Shown: piece after piece, positions 7,901 through 16,811 of the stretch
How the letters are laid out: the number at the start of each line of letters is the position of its first letter
Numbering within the stretch: the stretch's first letter is position 1
DNA from: Clostridia bacterium
Lineage (GTDB): Bacteria > Bacillota > Clostridia > TANB77 > CAG-508
DNA: 64,000 nucleotides
Assembly (NCBI GenBank): GCA_017469445.1
Contig: JAFUGK010000008.1
Span: 1-64,000 of the forward strand
Direction: 5' to 3'
Position numbers and translations under genes: made by a program
Notes under the pieces: generated by a model
The model's input: the letters and a program-made list of their open reading frames with translations, nothing else
Told to the model about the DNA's origin: nothing
Database searches by the model: none

Positions 7901-9743
7901 CAATTTTTTTATCTTTATCTCTATTCATAAATCTATTTAATAATCCCATCACTATTTCCTTCACGCCTTGTTTTTCCCTCGCAACCTTTTCGTTTTGGGC
8001 TACTTTTTTAACTTCTGCTGAAGTTAATTCTACTTGCTTATTTTCTCTTCTTCTATTATTAGTATCTATTAATTTTTCTATGCTATCTATTGTTAGCTCA
8101 ATTCCTAATGATTGTGATTTTTCAATTAATAACTTATTAACATTTATCCCTGTTTCTCCATTTATATATCTTAATCTTCCTGTTTTAATTTCTTCTTTTG
8201 CAACTTGTATCGCTTTTTCAATGCTACCACTATTTCTTATCTTTCTTGCTTCCCCTGTATGCTTCACATCACACAAGACTTGATAATTATTAATAAGTTC
8301 TGTTATATCAGATATTTCTTCTACACTTCTTACTTGTTCTGAATTATTTATATCAATTTCTTGTTCAGAAACCCATTCTTCTGAAAATTCAAAACCCATT
8401 TTCCTATTTTCATGTTCTTTTAATGTAACCACAGGCGTAAAATTTTCTGGGTTTAATATATATGCATAATTAGGTTCTTTTAATATAACTCTTTTATTTC
8501 CATTTTCACTCTCTATTACTTTAAAATTATCTCCGCCATATACATAAGTATCTTTATTTAATAATATCATTCCTTCCCCCTGTTTCCTAGCCATATATGC
8601 ATTTTTCCCATCAAGAGGAGTTGATGATGCAAATACCCAGTCTCCACTCTCTTCTTCATAATTGTTTGCTCTATTTTTAGAAGGAGTTATTTTCCCATTT
8701 CTTATATTTTCTGGAGCAATATTTCTAATGTGTATTATACTTTCTTCCCTATTAATAAATAGTTCTTTTATTTCTTGCCTATATTGTTCCATTAGCTCAA
8801 AAATAATTCTTGTTTCTGGATCTAGTTTATTTATATCTATTTTTACATTTTTATCATTATATAAATGAACTTTTTCTTTATTCTCTTTCAATATGTTTAA
8901 AGCATTTTTGATTACTTCTGGATTTTGCTCTAATAATAATTCATTATACTTATTTTGGATTTGGCTCAATAGATTTGTCAATTCTTTTGTTTCCATCTTT
9001 ATACTAGAAGCATCATCAATTCCACTTTTACCTTCTGATACTTCCTTAGCTTTATCCATTTCTATCATTTCTAATAATTTTTCTAATTCTATTTCTTCTA
9101 ATTCATATTCTCCATTAGTGTAGTCTAGCATTCTTGAATCTTTTAACATTTCTTCATAGTATCTCTCAATATATTGCTTAAAAGAAAATTCTGTTTTTGC
9201 ATAACCTTCTATATTCATAAAAGGTCTATCTGTTTTTTCAATTTTACTTAATATATCATTTATATTTGTTTTACTTATTGCGTATCTAACAATGGATTCT
9301 CTATCATGCTTTATTTCTCCTGTTTTAGTGTTTTTAACAACAACACCTTTTACTTTATCTAAACTTACAGAAGATTTTGTTTTTGGATCAGATATATCTC
9401 TTTTTGCATTTTCTTTGCGAATTTCTTCTGTTTCATCAAAAGATAAATATACTCTTGAATTTAGGTTTTCGTCTTCTTGCTGTTTAACATCTTGTTCAAA
9501 CATATCATCTAGTGATATTTCTTTATCTTCTTCATTCTCTAATAATTCATATTGATACCTGGCTTTAAAAAATGCATTAGTTACAATTACTCCTTCCAAT
9601 CCTAAAGAATATGATAATCCTAAGTTTTTAATATCATTTACTCTTTCAGAGCTTTTTCCTATCTTTGGTTTTAATGCTTTATCTTCATCATTCATTATTG
9701 CTTTTAAATCTGGCGTCATATGATAGCACTTTTGTTTCTCCAT
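7893..9743 (-). CDS. Large hypothetical protein, possible toxin-like N-terminal domain
   Basis: This is a 616-residue, soluble, charged protein of no family I can name. The N-terminus reads KCYHMTPDLKAIM, then PKIGKSSERVND and LGLSYSLGLEGVIVT (about 5-56). The YHxT...G.S pattern resembles the start of ADP-ribosyltransferase-like or related toxin folds, but this is weak. A Glu/Lys-rich middle (about 210-330) is likely helical. Residues about 355-480 look like a compact beta-rich domain with NPENFTPVVTLKEHE. The ribosome binding site is AAAGGA. The gene follows a two-helix membrane peptide by 17 nt and overlaps the next gene, so all five genes are probably one mRNA. Confidence 0.65.
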   Translation of the reverse strand: MEKQKCYHMTPDLKAIMNDEDKALKPKIGKSSERVNDIKNLGLSYSLGLEGVIVTNAFFKARYQYELLENEEDKEISLDDMFEQDVKQQEDENLNSRVYLSFDETEEIRKENAKRDISDPKTKSSVSLDKVKGVVVKNTKTGEIKHDRESIVRYAISKTNINDILSKIEKTDRPFMNIEGYAKTEFSFKQYIERYYEEMLKDSRMLDYTNGEYELEEIELEKLLEMIEMDKAKEVSEGKSGIDDASSIKMETKELTNLLSQIQNKYNELLLEQNPEVIKNALNILKENKEKVHLYNDKNVKIDINKLDPETRIIFELMEQYRQEIKELFINREESIIHIRNIAPENIRNGKITPSKNRANNYEEESGDWVFASSTPLDGKNAYMARKQGEGMILLNKDTYVYGGDNFKVIESENGNKRVILKEPNYAYILNPENFTPVVTLKEHENRKMGFEFSEEWVSEQEIDINNSEQVRSVEEISDITELINNYQVLCDVKHTGEARKIRNSGSIEKAIQVAKEEIKTGRLRYINGETGINVNKLLIEKSQSLGIELTIDSIEKLIDTNNRRRENKQVELTSAEVKKVAQNEKVAREKQGVKEIVMGLLNRFMNRDKDKKIDE

Positions 9744-9760
9744 ATTTATATCCTTTCATT

Positions 9761-9949
9761 TTATATCATATTTGCAATTACTAAGAATAATCCGCAAAGC
9801 ACTACTGCAAAAATTCCAGATAAAATTACTTTTGTTGTTCCACTTAATTTTTCATTTTTCTCCAATACTAACATTCCTATTGTAAATAATATTGGTAATA
9901 AGATCAGACTAATTAAAAATGCATTACTAGAATATTTTAAACTTCCCAT
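9761..9949 (-). CDS. Two-helix small membrane protein
   Basis: A 62-residue peptide contains two hydrophobic helices, about 11-29 and 40-60, joined by a short charged loop (EKNEKLSGTTK). The ribosome binding site GGAGG lies inside the last codons of the preceding 157-residue gene, so translation is coupled. The function is unknown. Its place in the operon suggests it anchors or exports one of the soluble neighbours, which is inference. Confidence 0.65.
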   Translation of the reverse strand: MGSLKYSSNAFLISLILLPILFTIGMLVLEKNEKLSGTTKVILSGIFAVVLCGLFLVIANMI

Positions 9950-9953
9950 AATA

Positions 9954-10427
9954 CTATACCTCCATTTTTTTATTAAATAAATTTTTAAACCATTTTTTTA
10001 TTTTAGTAAAAATACTTTCTTTGTATTCTACCATTTGCGTTTCTGTTACAATTTTCTCTTGTTTTATTTTTTCTTCATTATCTTTGTTTTTAAATATATT
10101 ATCCGTATTGTATTTTTTTCTTTTTTCTTCTTCTATTTTATTTAAGCAAAATTTATCGTACTTTTCCCATAGCTCTTTTTCTTCTTCTGGTGCTAAATAT
10201 CTTTCGTATATTTCTACTAATAGTGCTTTAGTTTCAATCATTAAATTTTGCTCAAAAATTCCTTTTGTATTGTCATATTTAAATTCATAACTTGTATCCA
10301 TATTTTTTACAAGATTTTCTTTAAATACTTCCGGAATTTTATCTTTTTGCTCATCAGATAATACTTTTAATATTTCATTTAGCTCTACATAAGCTTTTTG
10401 ATATTGCATTGTCTTTTCTTTTGTCAT
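9954..10427 (-). CDS. Hypothetical helical protein, first gene of the five-gene operon
   Basis: The 157-residue product begins at an ATG behind TAGGAGG. It is predicted to be mostly helical and charged. The segment APEEEKELWEKYDKFCLNK (about 98-116) echoes the DEEKE...WE.KY motif of two downstream proteins. The C-terminus, IFTKIKKWFKNLFNKK, is a basic amphipathic helix that could lie on the membrane. No family is recognised. A near-consensus promoter lies 60 nt upstream. Confidence 0.65.
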   Translation of the reverse strand: MTKEKTMQYQKAYVELNEILKVLSDEQKDKIPEVFKENLVKNMDTSYEFKYDNTKGIFEQNLMIETKALLVEIYERYLAPEEEKELWEKYDKFCLNKIEEEKRKKYNTDNIFKNKDNEEKIKQEKIVTETQMVEYKESIFTKIKKWFKNLFNKKMEV

Positions 10428-10486
10428 ATTATAATTCCTCCTATTTGTATTTTTAGAGCTTGTACAAAATCTATCTATCCAATTAA

Positions 10487-10515
10487 ATTATATACTACTG
10501 CAACTTAAACTACAA
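10487..10515 (-). promoter_or_regulatory. Promoter of the five-gene unknown operon
   Basis: Read on the reverse strand, TTGTAG and TATAAT are separated by 17 nt. It faces away from the small-RNA promoter about 70 bp to its right. Confidence 0.7.
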
Positions 10516-10582
10516 TTAATTTACGCAAATGTCATATAAATGTAATATTTCAGTAAAATTTAAATGAATATTTAAAAATCTT

Positions 10583-10611
10583 TTGACATAAAATAAAAAA
10601 TGTAGTATATT
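10583..10611 (+). promoter_or_regulatory. Consensus promoter of candidate small RNA
   Basis: A perfect TTGACA and TATATT are separated by 17 nt. No open reading frame with a ribosome binding site follows before the terminator at 10654-10687. Confidence 0.8.
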
Positions 10612-10617
10612 ATATGT

Positions 10618-10687
10618 AACTTAAGTTAATCTGATGGAGTTATATTAACAACTGAACTAAATGTGTGGTAGCATTTAGTTCTTTTTT
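10618..10687 (+). ncRNA. Candidate 70-nt intergenic small RNA
   Basis: The transcript is bounded by a consensus promoter and by an intrinsic terminator of 10-bp stem (10654-10663 with 10672-10681) followed by six T. The predicted 5' part has GTTAAT pairing with ATTAAC around a CTGATGGAG loop. No start codon is preceded by a ribosome binding site, so it is probably not coding. I do not recognise it as 6S, SRP, tmRNA or a known riboswitch. It sits in the 356-bp gap between the unknown operon and the first acyl-CoA synthetase. The target is unknown. Confidence 0.6.
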
Positions 10688-10694
10688 ACACAAA

Positions 10695-10724
10695 AAAAGT
10701 GAGGAGTGGTAGTTCCTCACTTTT
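10695..10724 (-). terminator. Terminator of acyl-CoA synthetase gene
   Basis: AAAAGTGAGGA pairs with TCCTCACTTTT around a GTGGTAG-containing loop. On the reverse strand seven T follow. It lies about 60 nt past the stop codon at 10784. Confidence 0.8.
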
Positions 10725-10783
10725 ATGACTATTTCTAGTCTTGCTCTTTGGATTTTGATTTTGCTTCTTTTTCTTTCAATATT

Positions 10784-12493
10784 TTATTGTATCTTTTTCA
10801 TTTCTTCATGTCTTTTTACTTTTTGTGTTGTTGTTTTTATTAATGGTTCTGTTGTTATTGTTATTTTCTTTATATGCTTAAATATAGGTAAACTTTGGTT
10901 TATTTTCTTTACATCTTCCCATATAGCTTTTTTATATTCTTCTTCTGTTTTTTCTCCAAACATTTCTTTTACAATTGTTTCATCATATACTATTTTTGCA
11001 CAAAGTAGTGTATCTGTTGTGTCTTGTTCTCTTGCATATACCATTACTTCTGATACATAAGGTATTTTATTAATTAAGAATTCTATTTCTTGTGGATACA
11101 CGTTTTTTCCATTTTTTAATACTATTATGTCTTTCTTTCTTCCTGTAATGTATAAGAATCCATCTTTATCAAAGTATCCAAAATCTCCTGTTCTAAACCA
11201 TCCATCTTGTAATACTCTATTTGTTTCTTCTTCATTTTTGTAATACCCTAACATTATGCTTGGACCTTTTGCAAGTATTTCTCCTACTCCCTCTTCATTA
11301 GGATCATCAATTTTTACCTCTAAATTATCTAGTGGAAATCCTATTGAACCAGGTTTTGCTCTTTCTTCAGATTCTGCTGTAATTACTGGAGATGTTTCTG
11401 TTAAACCATAGCCCTGAATTGTTTTTATTCCAAAGTTATTTAATCCTTCTGTTGTTTCCTTACTCATTGGTGCTCCACCATATAGTATAATTCTTAAATT
11501 TCCTCCAAAATTATCTAGCACTTGCTTAAATAATTTTTTTCTAACATCTATATGTAATTTTAACAATGTGTTTGATATTTTTGTTGCCGTTCCTATTAGT
11601 TTTGTTTTTCCCTGATCATTAATTGCTTTCAATATTTTTTTATACATTGTTTCCAATACCAATGGAACTGCTACAAATATATTTACTTTATATTCTTTTA
11701 AGTTCTTTTGAATATATTTTAATCCATCGCAAAATGCTACTTTTGCTCCGCTGTAGAACCCATATATAAATGTTATTGTACATTCAAATGTGTGATGAAT
11801 TGGTAAAAATGAAAGCATTGTATCTGTTGATAACATATCAAAATGATTTGGTAAATTGCATACATTTGCACATATATTTTGTTGTGACAACATTACTGCT
11901 TTTGGAGCATTTGTTGTTCCAGATGTAAATAGCATTATAGACATTTTATCTTTATCTATTTCTATTTCATCATATTGTTTGTTTCCTTCATCTCTTAATT
12001 TTTGCCCTTTTTTAACTAAATCGCTAAATTTTTGTACCTGCTCTACGTCTACATCATCCATGCAAATTAAAAATTTTACACTATTATCAGATTTTTGTCT
12101 TATATTTGTCATAACATCCATATATTTCTCATCAAATATTACAACCTCTGCTTCACTTCTTCTAACTAATGTTTCTATTTCGTTATTTGGAAGTGCTTTA
12201 TCTAATGGTACAATAACCATATCTCCACTAGTTACTGCTAAATAGCTAACACACCACTCATATCTATTTTTTCCAATTAAAACTACTTTTTTACCTCTTA
12301 ATCCCATATTTAATAATGTAGTAGAAAATGCTCTTATATCTTTTATGGTTTGGGCAAATGTTTTTTCTATATATTCAGGCTCTTTTGCTGTATAATCTTT
12401 CTTATATACATATGCAATATTATCTGAATACAATTTTTCAGTATTTTCAATCATTTCTCTGTAATTATTTACAATTTTTCTATCTTTACTCAT
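10784..12493 (-). CDS. AMP-dependent acyl-CoA synthetase / long-chain fatty acid ligase (paralog 1)
   Basis: The 569-residue adenylate-forming enzyme has the P-loop-like motif MLFTSGTTNAPKAVML (about 187-202). It also has YGLTETSPV, GWFRTGDFGYFDKDGFLYITGR and the C-terminal lysine region TTTQKVKR. These enzymes activate a carboxylic acid as acyl-AMP and transfer it to CoA or a carrier protein. A second copy of similar length lies at 21987-23708. The neighbours give no pathway, so the substrate is not assignable; a membrane-lipid fatty acid is the usual guess for this FadD-like class. It appears monocistronic. Confidence 0.85.
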   Translation of the reverse strand: MSKDRKIVNNYREMIENTEKLYSDNIAYVYKKDYTAKEPEYIEKTFAQTIKDIRAFSTTLLNMGLRGKKVVLIGKNRYEWCVSYLAVTSGDMVIVPLDKALPNNEIETLVRRSEAEVVIFDEKYMDVMTNIRQKSDNSVKFLICMDDVDVEQVQKFSDLVKKGQKLRDEGNKQYDEIEIDKDKMSIMLFTSGTTNAPKAVMLSQQNICANVCNLPNHFDMLSTDTMLSFLPIHHTFECTITFIYGFYSGAKVAFCDGLKYIQKNLKEYKVNIFVAVPLVLETMYKKILKAINDQGKTKLIGTATKISNTLLKLHIDVRKKLFKQVLDNFGGNLRIILYGGAPMSKETTEGLNNFGIKTIQGYGLTETSPVITAESEERAKPGSIGFPLDNLEVKIDDPNEEGVGEILAKGPSIMLGYYKNEEETNRVLQDGWFRTGDFGYFDKDGFLYITGRKKDIIVLKNGKNVYPQEIEFLINKIPYVSEVMVYAREQDTTDTLLCAKIVYDETIVKEMFGEKTEEEYKKAIWEDVKKINQSLPIFKHIKKITITTEPLIKTTTQKVKRHEEMKKIQ

Positions 12494-12544
12494 CTTTTTC
12501 TCTCCTTTTTAATGTAAGGGGACCATCTTAAAAAATTTATATCT

Positions 12545-12572
12545 GCGGGCGATTACTAATCGCCCCTACGCA
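12545..12572. repeat. Short palindromic repeat (GGGCGATTA-c-TAATCGCCC)
   Basis: A perfect 9-bp stem with a single-base centre is bordered by GCG on one side and CCTACGC on the other. The form GTAGGGGCGATTAGTAATCGCCC is a familiar dispersed repeat in clostridial genomes. A GGGGAC sequence lies just upstream (12518-12523), suggesting a composite REP-like site. It lies in the leader region of the acyl-CoA synthetase gene. Confidence 0.6.
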
Positions 12573-12684
12573 CCATATTTCAAAATCATCTCCCTTTTAG
12601 TGTTTTTATTTTATAATAAATATGTACCTTTTTCAACATTCTTGACCATGTATTCTAAATAATAAAACATACAATTAATAATAC

Positions 12685-12848
12685 AACTCTAAGTAATAAT
12701 AACATTTTAAAGTGACGCGCAGTTTGGGAGGACTCCAATTCATGCAGATTATCTAGATTAACTTTTCTATTTATGAAAACTTTTTAAGTTACTTATATGA
12801 TTAGTCCGACCAGTAAGGAACGCTAAAATGTTATTATTACTTAGAGTT
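12685..12848 (+). repeat. Family B structured element, copy 1
   Basis: A perfect 25-bp outer stem (12685-12709 with 12824-12848) encloses about 114 nt. The core contains GACGCGCAGTTTGGGAGGACTC, a TAACTT/AAGTTA hairpin in its middle, and GATTAGTCCGACCAGTAAGGA near its end; GGACT can pair with AGTCC. The same element in the opposite orientation lies at 34069-34233. Outer-stem differences between the copies are compensatory. It occupies most of the 383-bp gap between ftsH and the acyl-CoA synthetase, and no gene is seen there. Confidence 0.75.
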
Positions 12849-12876
12849 AGTCAAATAAACTATTAATTACATTATT

Positions 12877-14685
12877 CTATCTAAAAAATTCTTCAAATTC
12901 TTCTGCAGAAATTATCTCTTTTTCCATTAATCTTTGTGCAACTAAATGCAAGGTCTCCATATTGTTGATAAGAATTGTTTGTGCTCTTTCATATGCTGTA
13001 TCTATTAATTTTCTTATTTCTTCTCCAACAGCATCTCCTATATCTTCTCCAAATATTTGCAATTCATATGGTTCATCTACTTTTAAAGAAATTGGTCCTA
13101 ATCTATCATTCATTCCATAAATTGTTATCATATCTTTTGCTATTCCTGTTGCTACTTCTAAATCGTTACTAGCACCAGTTGATATATCATCTAATGCAAC
13201 TTTTTCTGCCGCTCTTCCGCCTAGTAATGCTACTAATTTTTCCTCCATTTCAGTTTTAGAAATATAGTATTTATCTTCATTTGTTTTATACATTGTGTAT
13301 CCACCAGCTACACCTCTAGGTATTATAGATATTTCTTTTACATCTGTTTGGGTTCCTAAATATTTGCTAACTATTGCATGTCCTGCCTCATGGTATGCTG
13401 TTAATCTTTTATCTTTGTCAGACATTACTCTACTATGTTTTTCTATTCCTACTGTTACTTTCTTTACAGCATCTTCTAAATCTTGTTTTGTTATAACTTC
13501 ATGTTTATGTCTTGTTGCTATTATTGCAGATTCATTTAGTACATTTGCAAGTTCTGCTCCTGTAAATCCTGCTGTATCTCCAGCAATATCTGCCATATCT
13601 ATATCTTCTGCAAATTTTTTATTTGCAGCGTGTATTTTAAGTATTGCTTCTCTTCCTTTTAAATCTGGTGGTGCAATTGTTATTTGTCTATCAAATCTTC
13701 CTGGTCTTAATAGTGCCTTATCTAACATTTCTGGTCTGTTTGTTGCAGCAAGTACTATAACTGTTTCATCAGATTCAAATCCATCCATTTCGACTAATAA
13801 TTGATTTAATGTTTGATTGTTTTCTGTTTCTGCACCTACTCCATTTGTTCTTCTTTCGCCAATTGCATCTATTTCATCTATAAATACTATACAAGGAGAT
13901 ATTTTCTTTGCCTTTTCAAATAATTTTCTAACTCTTGATGCTCCAAGGCCTGCAAACATCTCTATGAATTCAGATCCACTCATAGATATAAATGGTACAC
14001 TTGCTTCCCCTGCTATTGCCTTTGCTATTAATGTTTTTCCTGTTCCTGGTTTTCCAAATAATAATATTCCTCTTGGAATTTTTGCACCCATTTTTTTATA
14101 TTTTTCAGGATTTTTTAGAAAATCTACTATTTCTAGCATTTCATTTTTTTCTTCATCTAGACCTGCAACATCATCAAATGTCACATCTGTTTTATTGCTT
14201 TCGTCTACGCCATATACTTTTCCCTTTTCGCCTAATCCTTGCATTTTAAATAGCATAATAAATAATGCAACTATTAAAAGTGTAGGAATTAAAGACATAA
14301 ATGTACTAAAAATTGTTTTAATTACAGGAGGTTCTTTTTGTTCTAAGTTTATTTCTACACCGCTTTCTACTTTATTTTGTACTAGCTCCATAAATGCTTG
14401 TATGCTTGGTACTATAGCTTTCTTTTCTTTTTCTTCATCAACTAATTTTACTTTTAAATTTGGACTTCCTGTTGTCATTTCTATTTTTTCAATTGTACCA
14501 TCATCTAACATTTTTATTAATTCTGTATATGCTATTTCTGGTTTGTTTTCTTCTTCGTTTTCAACCTTAGGTTTATTTATAATAAGCCACATCATAATTG
14601 CCAAGGCTAATGCTAAAACTATTGCTATTCCAACTAAAATCCTTTGTTTTTGTAATCTTTTCTTTTCTTTATCATTTTCTTGCAT
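12877..14685 (-). CDS. ftsH: ATP-dependent zinc metalloprotease FtsH
   Basis: This is a 602-residue membrane AAA protease. It has two transmembrane helices (about 17-36 and 123-146), Walker A GKPGTGKT at 211-218, Walker B IVFIDEID and the second region of homology. The zinc-binding HEAGH is at 432-436. FtsH forms hexamers on the cytoplasmic face and degrades misfolded or unassembled membrane proteins and regulators. The periplasm-side loop is short and acidic. It follows the DUF1189-like gene by 12 nt and is probably co-transcribed with it, alr and the FemAB gene. Confidence 0.95.
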   Translation of the reverse strand: MQENDKEKKRLQKQRILVGIAIVLALALAIMMWLIINKPKVENEEENKPEIAYTELIKMLDDGTIEKIEMTTGSPNLKVKLVDEEKEKKAIVPSIQAFMELVQNKVESGVEINLEQKEPPVIKTIFSTFMSLIPTLLIVALFIMLFKMQGLGEKGKVYGVDESNKTDVTFDDVAGLDEEKNEMLEIVDFLKNPEKYKKMGAKIPRGILLFGKPGTGKTLIAKAIAGEASVPFISMSGSEFIEMFAGLGASRVRKLFEKAKKISPCIVFIDEIDAIGERRTNGVGAETENNQTLNQLLVEMDGFESDETVIVLAATNRPEMLDKALLRPGRFDRQITIAPPDLKGREAILKIHAANKKFAEDIDMADIAGDTAGFTGAELANVLNESAIIATRHKHEVITKQDLEDAVKKVTVGIEKHSRVMSDKDKRLTAYHEAGHAIVSKYLGTQTDVKEISIIPRGVAGGYTMYKTNEDKYYISKTEMEEKLVALLGGRAAEKVALDDISTGASNDLEVATGIAKDMITIYGMNDRLGPISLKVDEPYELQIFGEDIGDAVGEEIRKLIDTAYERAQTILINNMETLHLVAQRLMEKEIISAEEFEEFFR

Positions 14686-14697
14686 TTTTATCCTCCC

Positions 14698-15696
14698 TTA
14701 TGCTTCAGAGCCTTCTGGCTCTCCACCTTGATTTTCATTTTTGTCTTTTTCTTCTTTTTTATCTTTTTTCTTTTCTTGCTCTTCTTTTTTCTCTTCTCTT
14801 TTTCTTTCTTCTATTTCATTTTTTACTTCTTCTTGTACTTTCTTTATTTTACCTATTTCAATTTGTTGTTTTACCAAGTCTGTTCTAATCATTAATATTG
14901 CTGTAATTATATATACATATGGTATTAACGTATACATTACACTAAAGTATTCCATATTAAATCCTGTTAACAATCTAATTGGTGTATATAATGCATTTAG
15001 TAATACTGATAATGTCATTGAATATACTGCTAAGCTATATACTTGACTTGCTTTCATATTAATCTTTACTATTTTACTTGTTAAATATCCTATTATTCCA
15101 ACAAATACTACATCTAATATTGTTGTTATTAAATATATAATATACATATAAAATAGAACTGCTATGAAAACTGATATATACATTGCTGTAATGTTTGTAT
15201 TATTTAATGTTTCTACTAATTTTTGTTTCGTTAATTCCTTAGTTCCTGTCAAATCTAAATCCTTATAGTTGTACATAACTTGCCCTGATAGTCCTTCTAC
15301 TGAAAATACTACTTTATCTTTTAAGAAAATAGCACCATTTGGATATTTGCTTATCTCAGTAATATATTTATTAACTGTTTCTTCTGTGCTTTCGGAATTT
15401 GTATCTACAATTAAACTTATTTTTTCTGTTCTATTTTCTTTTACCTTGTTAATTGTTTCTTCTGCTACTAATATATTATTAGAAAAAGTAAATTCTGGAA
15501 AATCATTTTTTAAAGTATCCATGAAGAAACTTGCTAAGTTTCCAAATTTATATGCAGAAAATATTGCTACTATTACACTTAAAAGCAATATTAGTTTCAA
15601 GAAATACTTTATAGCTACACTAAATTTTTCTTGTGTAAAATCTTGATATTTTTCAATATTGAATACTGATACTTTTAACCTTTGAATAAAATTCAT
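14698..15696 (-). CDS. DUF1189-like membrane protein
   Basis: The 332-residue protein begins with a conserved amphipathic stretch and a transmembrane helix at about 29-50. An extracytoplasmic domain follows (about 52-160), then four helices between about 165 and 280, the topology of the DUF1189 family. The C-terminal 50 residues are almost entirely Lys and Glu. The function is unknown. The gene starts directly after the stop codon of alr (15697), so the two are coupled. The assignment rests on layout and the start MNFIQRLKVSVFNIEKY. Confidence 0.65.
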   Translation of the reverse strand: MNFIQRLKVSVFNIEKYQDFTQEKFSVAIKYFLKLILLLSVIVAIFSAYKFGNLASFFMDTLKNDFPEFTFSNNILVAEETINKVKENRTEKISLIVDTNSESTEETVNKYITEISKYPNGAIFLKDKVVFSVEGLSGQVMYNYKDLDLTGTKELTKQKLVETLNNTNITAMYISVFIAVLFYMYIIYLITTILDVVFVGIIGYLTSKIVKINMKASQVYSLAVYSMTLSVLLNALYTPIRLLTGFNMEYFSVMYTLIPYVYIITAILMIRTDLVKQQIEIGKIKKVQEEVKNEIEERKREEKKEEQEKKKDKKEEKDKNENQGGEPEGSEA

Positions 15697-16800
15697 TTAT
15701 ACAAACTCCCTTCTAATACTACTATCAACATATAATGGGTTTATGTCTAAATATATTTCATCACCTTGTTTTATTTTATCATTTCCTGTTATATCAATTA
15801 CCATATGATACATTCCAATTTTTCCAAGTAGTCTATACTTTTTATTATCTATTTTTATTTTTAATTTTTTATCTTTAAACAAGTCCTTTATTGCATTATA
15901 TAAGTACCTTATCTTATCTATTGTTCTATATGAATCCGGATAATTTCTAACATTATATCCATCATAGTACCCCACTGGAACAATTGCAACTTTAGTTGTT
16001 CTCTTGGTCTTAAATGCATTTGAGTAACCTATGTTATATCCCTTTGGAAGCAGCTTTAATTCTGATATTTGAGTTTTTAATATTCCTATTTTCTTTAGTC
16101 CTATATTATTTTGAACTATTATTCTTCCTAAAAAAGCTGATCCAATCCTTACTGCATTTAAATGCATATTAGGATATCTTAAAAAAGCTGACGAATTGCA
16201 AATATGTACTATTCCTGGATTTATTTTATTATTTTCTAAATACGAAACTGCTGCAATAAATCTATCAAATTGAATCTTTGTCCATTTTTCGTTTTTAGCA
16301 TATGCTTGTGAAAAATGTGAAAAAGTTCCTTCTATTTTTATATTAGTTGTTTCTTTAAGTGCATCTATTAATTTTTCTAAACTATTATATAAAAATCCAT
16401 ATCTTCCAAAACCTGTATCTATTTTTAAGTGTGCTCTTATATTTACGCTAAATTTTCTAGCAATATCATCTGCTATTTTTACTGCTAATTCTGAACCTAA
16501 TGTAATTATTATATTGTTTTCAATTAATACTTTAACATCTTCCTCAATACATGTTGAAGACATCATTAAAATATCTGCTTTTATTCCCGCTTCTCTCAAT
16601 TTTACTGCATCTTCAACTGTAGAAACTGCAAGCATTTCTATTCCATTGTCTATTAAAAATTTTGAATATTCTACAATTCCAAGCCCATAGCCATTGCCTT
16701 TTACTACTGCTATTATTTTTGTTTCTGTTCTTTTAGCTTTTTCTTTTATAACATCTATATTATGCTTTAAATCCTCTTTATTTATTTGTAGTACTTTCAA
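15697..16800 (-). CDS. alr: Alanine racemase
   Basis: This 367-residue fold-type III PLP enzyme carries AVVKGNGYGLG at about 31-41, where Lys34 is the expected PLP Schiff-base lysine. The family's SxDGYGHG-type context is shifted to GNGYGLG. FSHFSQAY, a racemase-type RIGSAFLGR segment and GYYDGYNVR support the call. It interconverts L- and D-alanine for peptidoglycan. It sits next to a FemAB-type peptidoglycan bridge transferase, so both may serve wall synthesis. Another amino acid as substrate cannot be ruled out, given the divergent lysine motif. Confidence 0.82.
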   Translation of the reverse strand: MKVLQINKEDLKHNIDVIKEKAKRTETKIIAVVKGNGYGLGIVEYSKFLIDNGIEMLAVSTVEDAVKLREAGIKADILMMSSTCIEEDVKVLIENNIIITLGSELAVKIADDIARKFSVNIRAHLKIDTGFGRYGFLYNSLEKLIDALKETTNIKIEGTFSHFSQAYAKNEKWTKIQFDRFIAAVSYLENNKINPGIVHICNSSAFLRYPNMHLNAVRIGSAFLGRIIVQNNIGLKKIGILKTQISELKLLPKGYNIGYSNAFKTKRTTKVAIVPVGYYDGYNVRNYPDSYRTIDKIRYLYNAIKDLFKDKKLKIKIDNKKYRLLGKIGMYHMVIDITGNDKIKQGDEIYLDINPLYVDSSIRREFV

Positions 16801-16811
16801 TATTACACCTC

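Noticed and set aside
13295..14731. Long forward-strand open frames antisense to ftsH
   Set aside because: They mirror the reverse-strand ftsH and neighbour, lack ribosome binding sites and give biased hydrophobic sequence typical of antisense frames.
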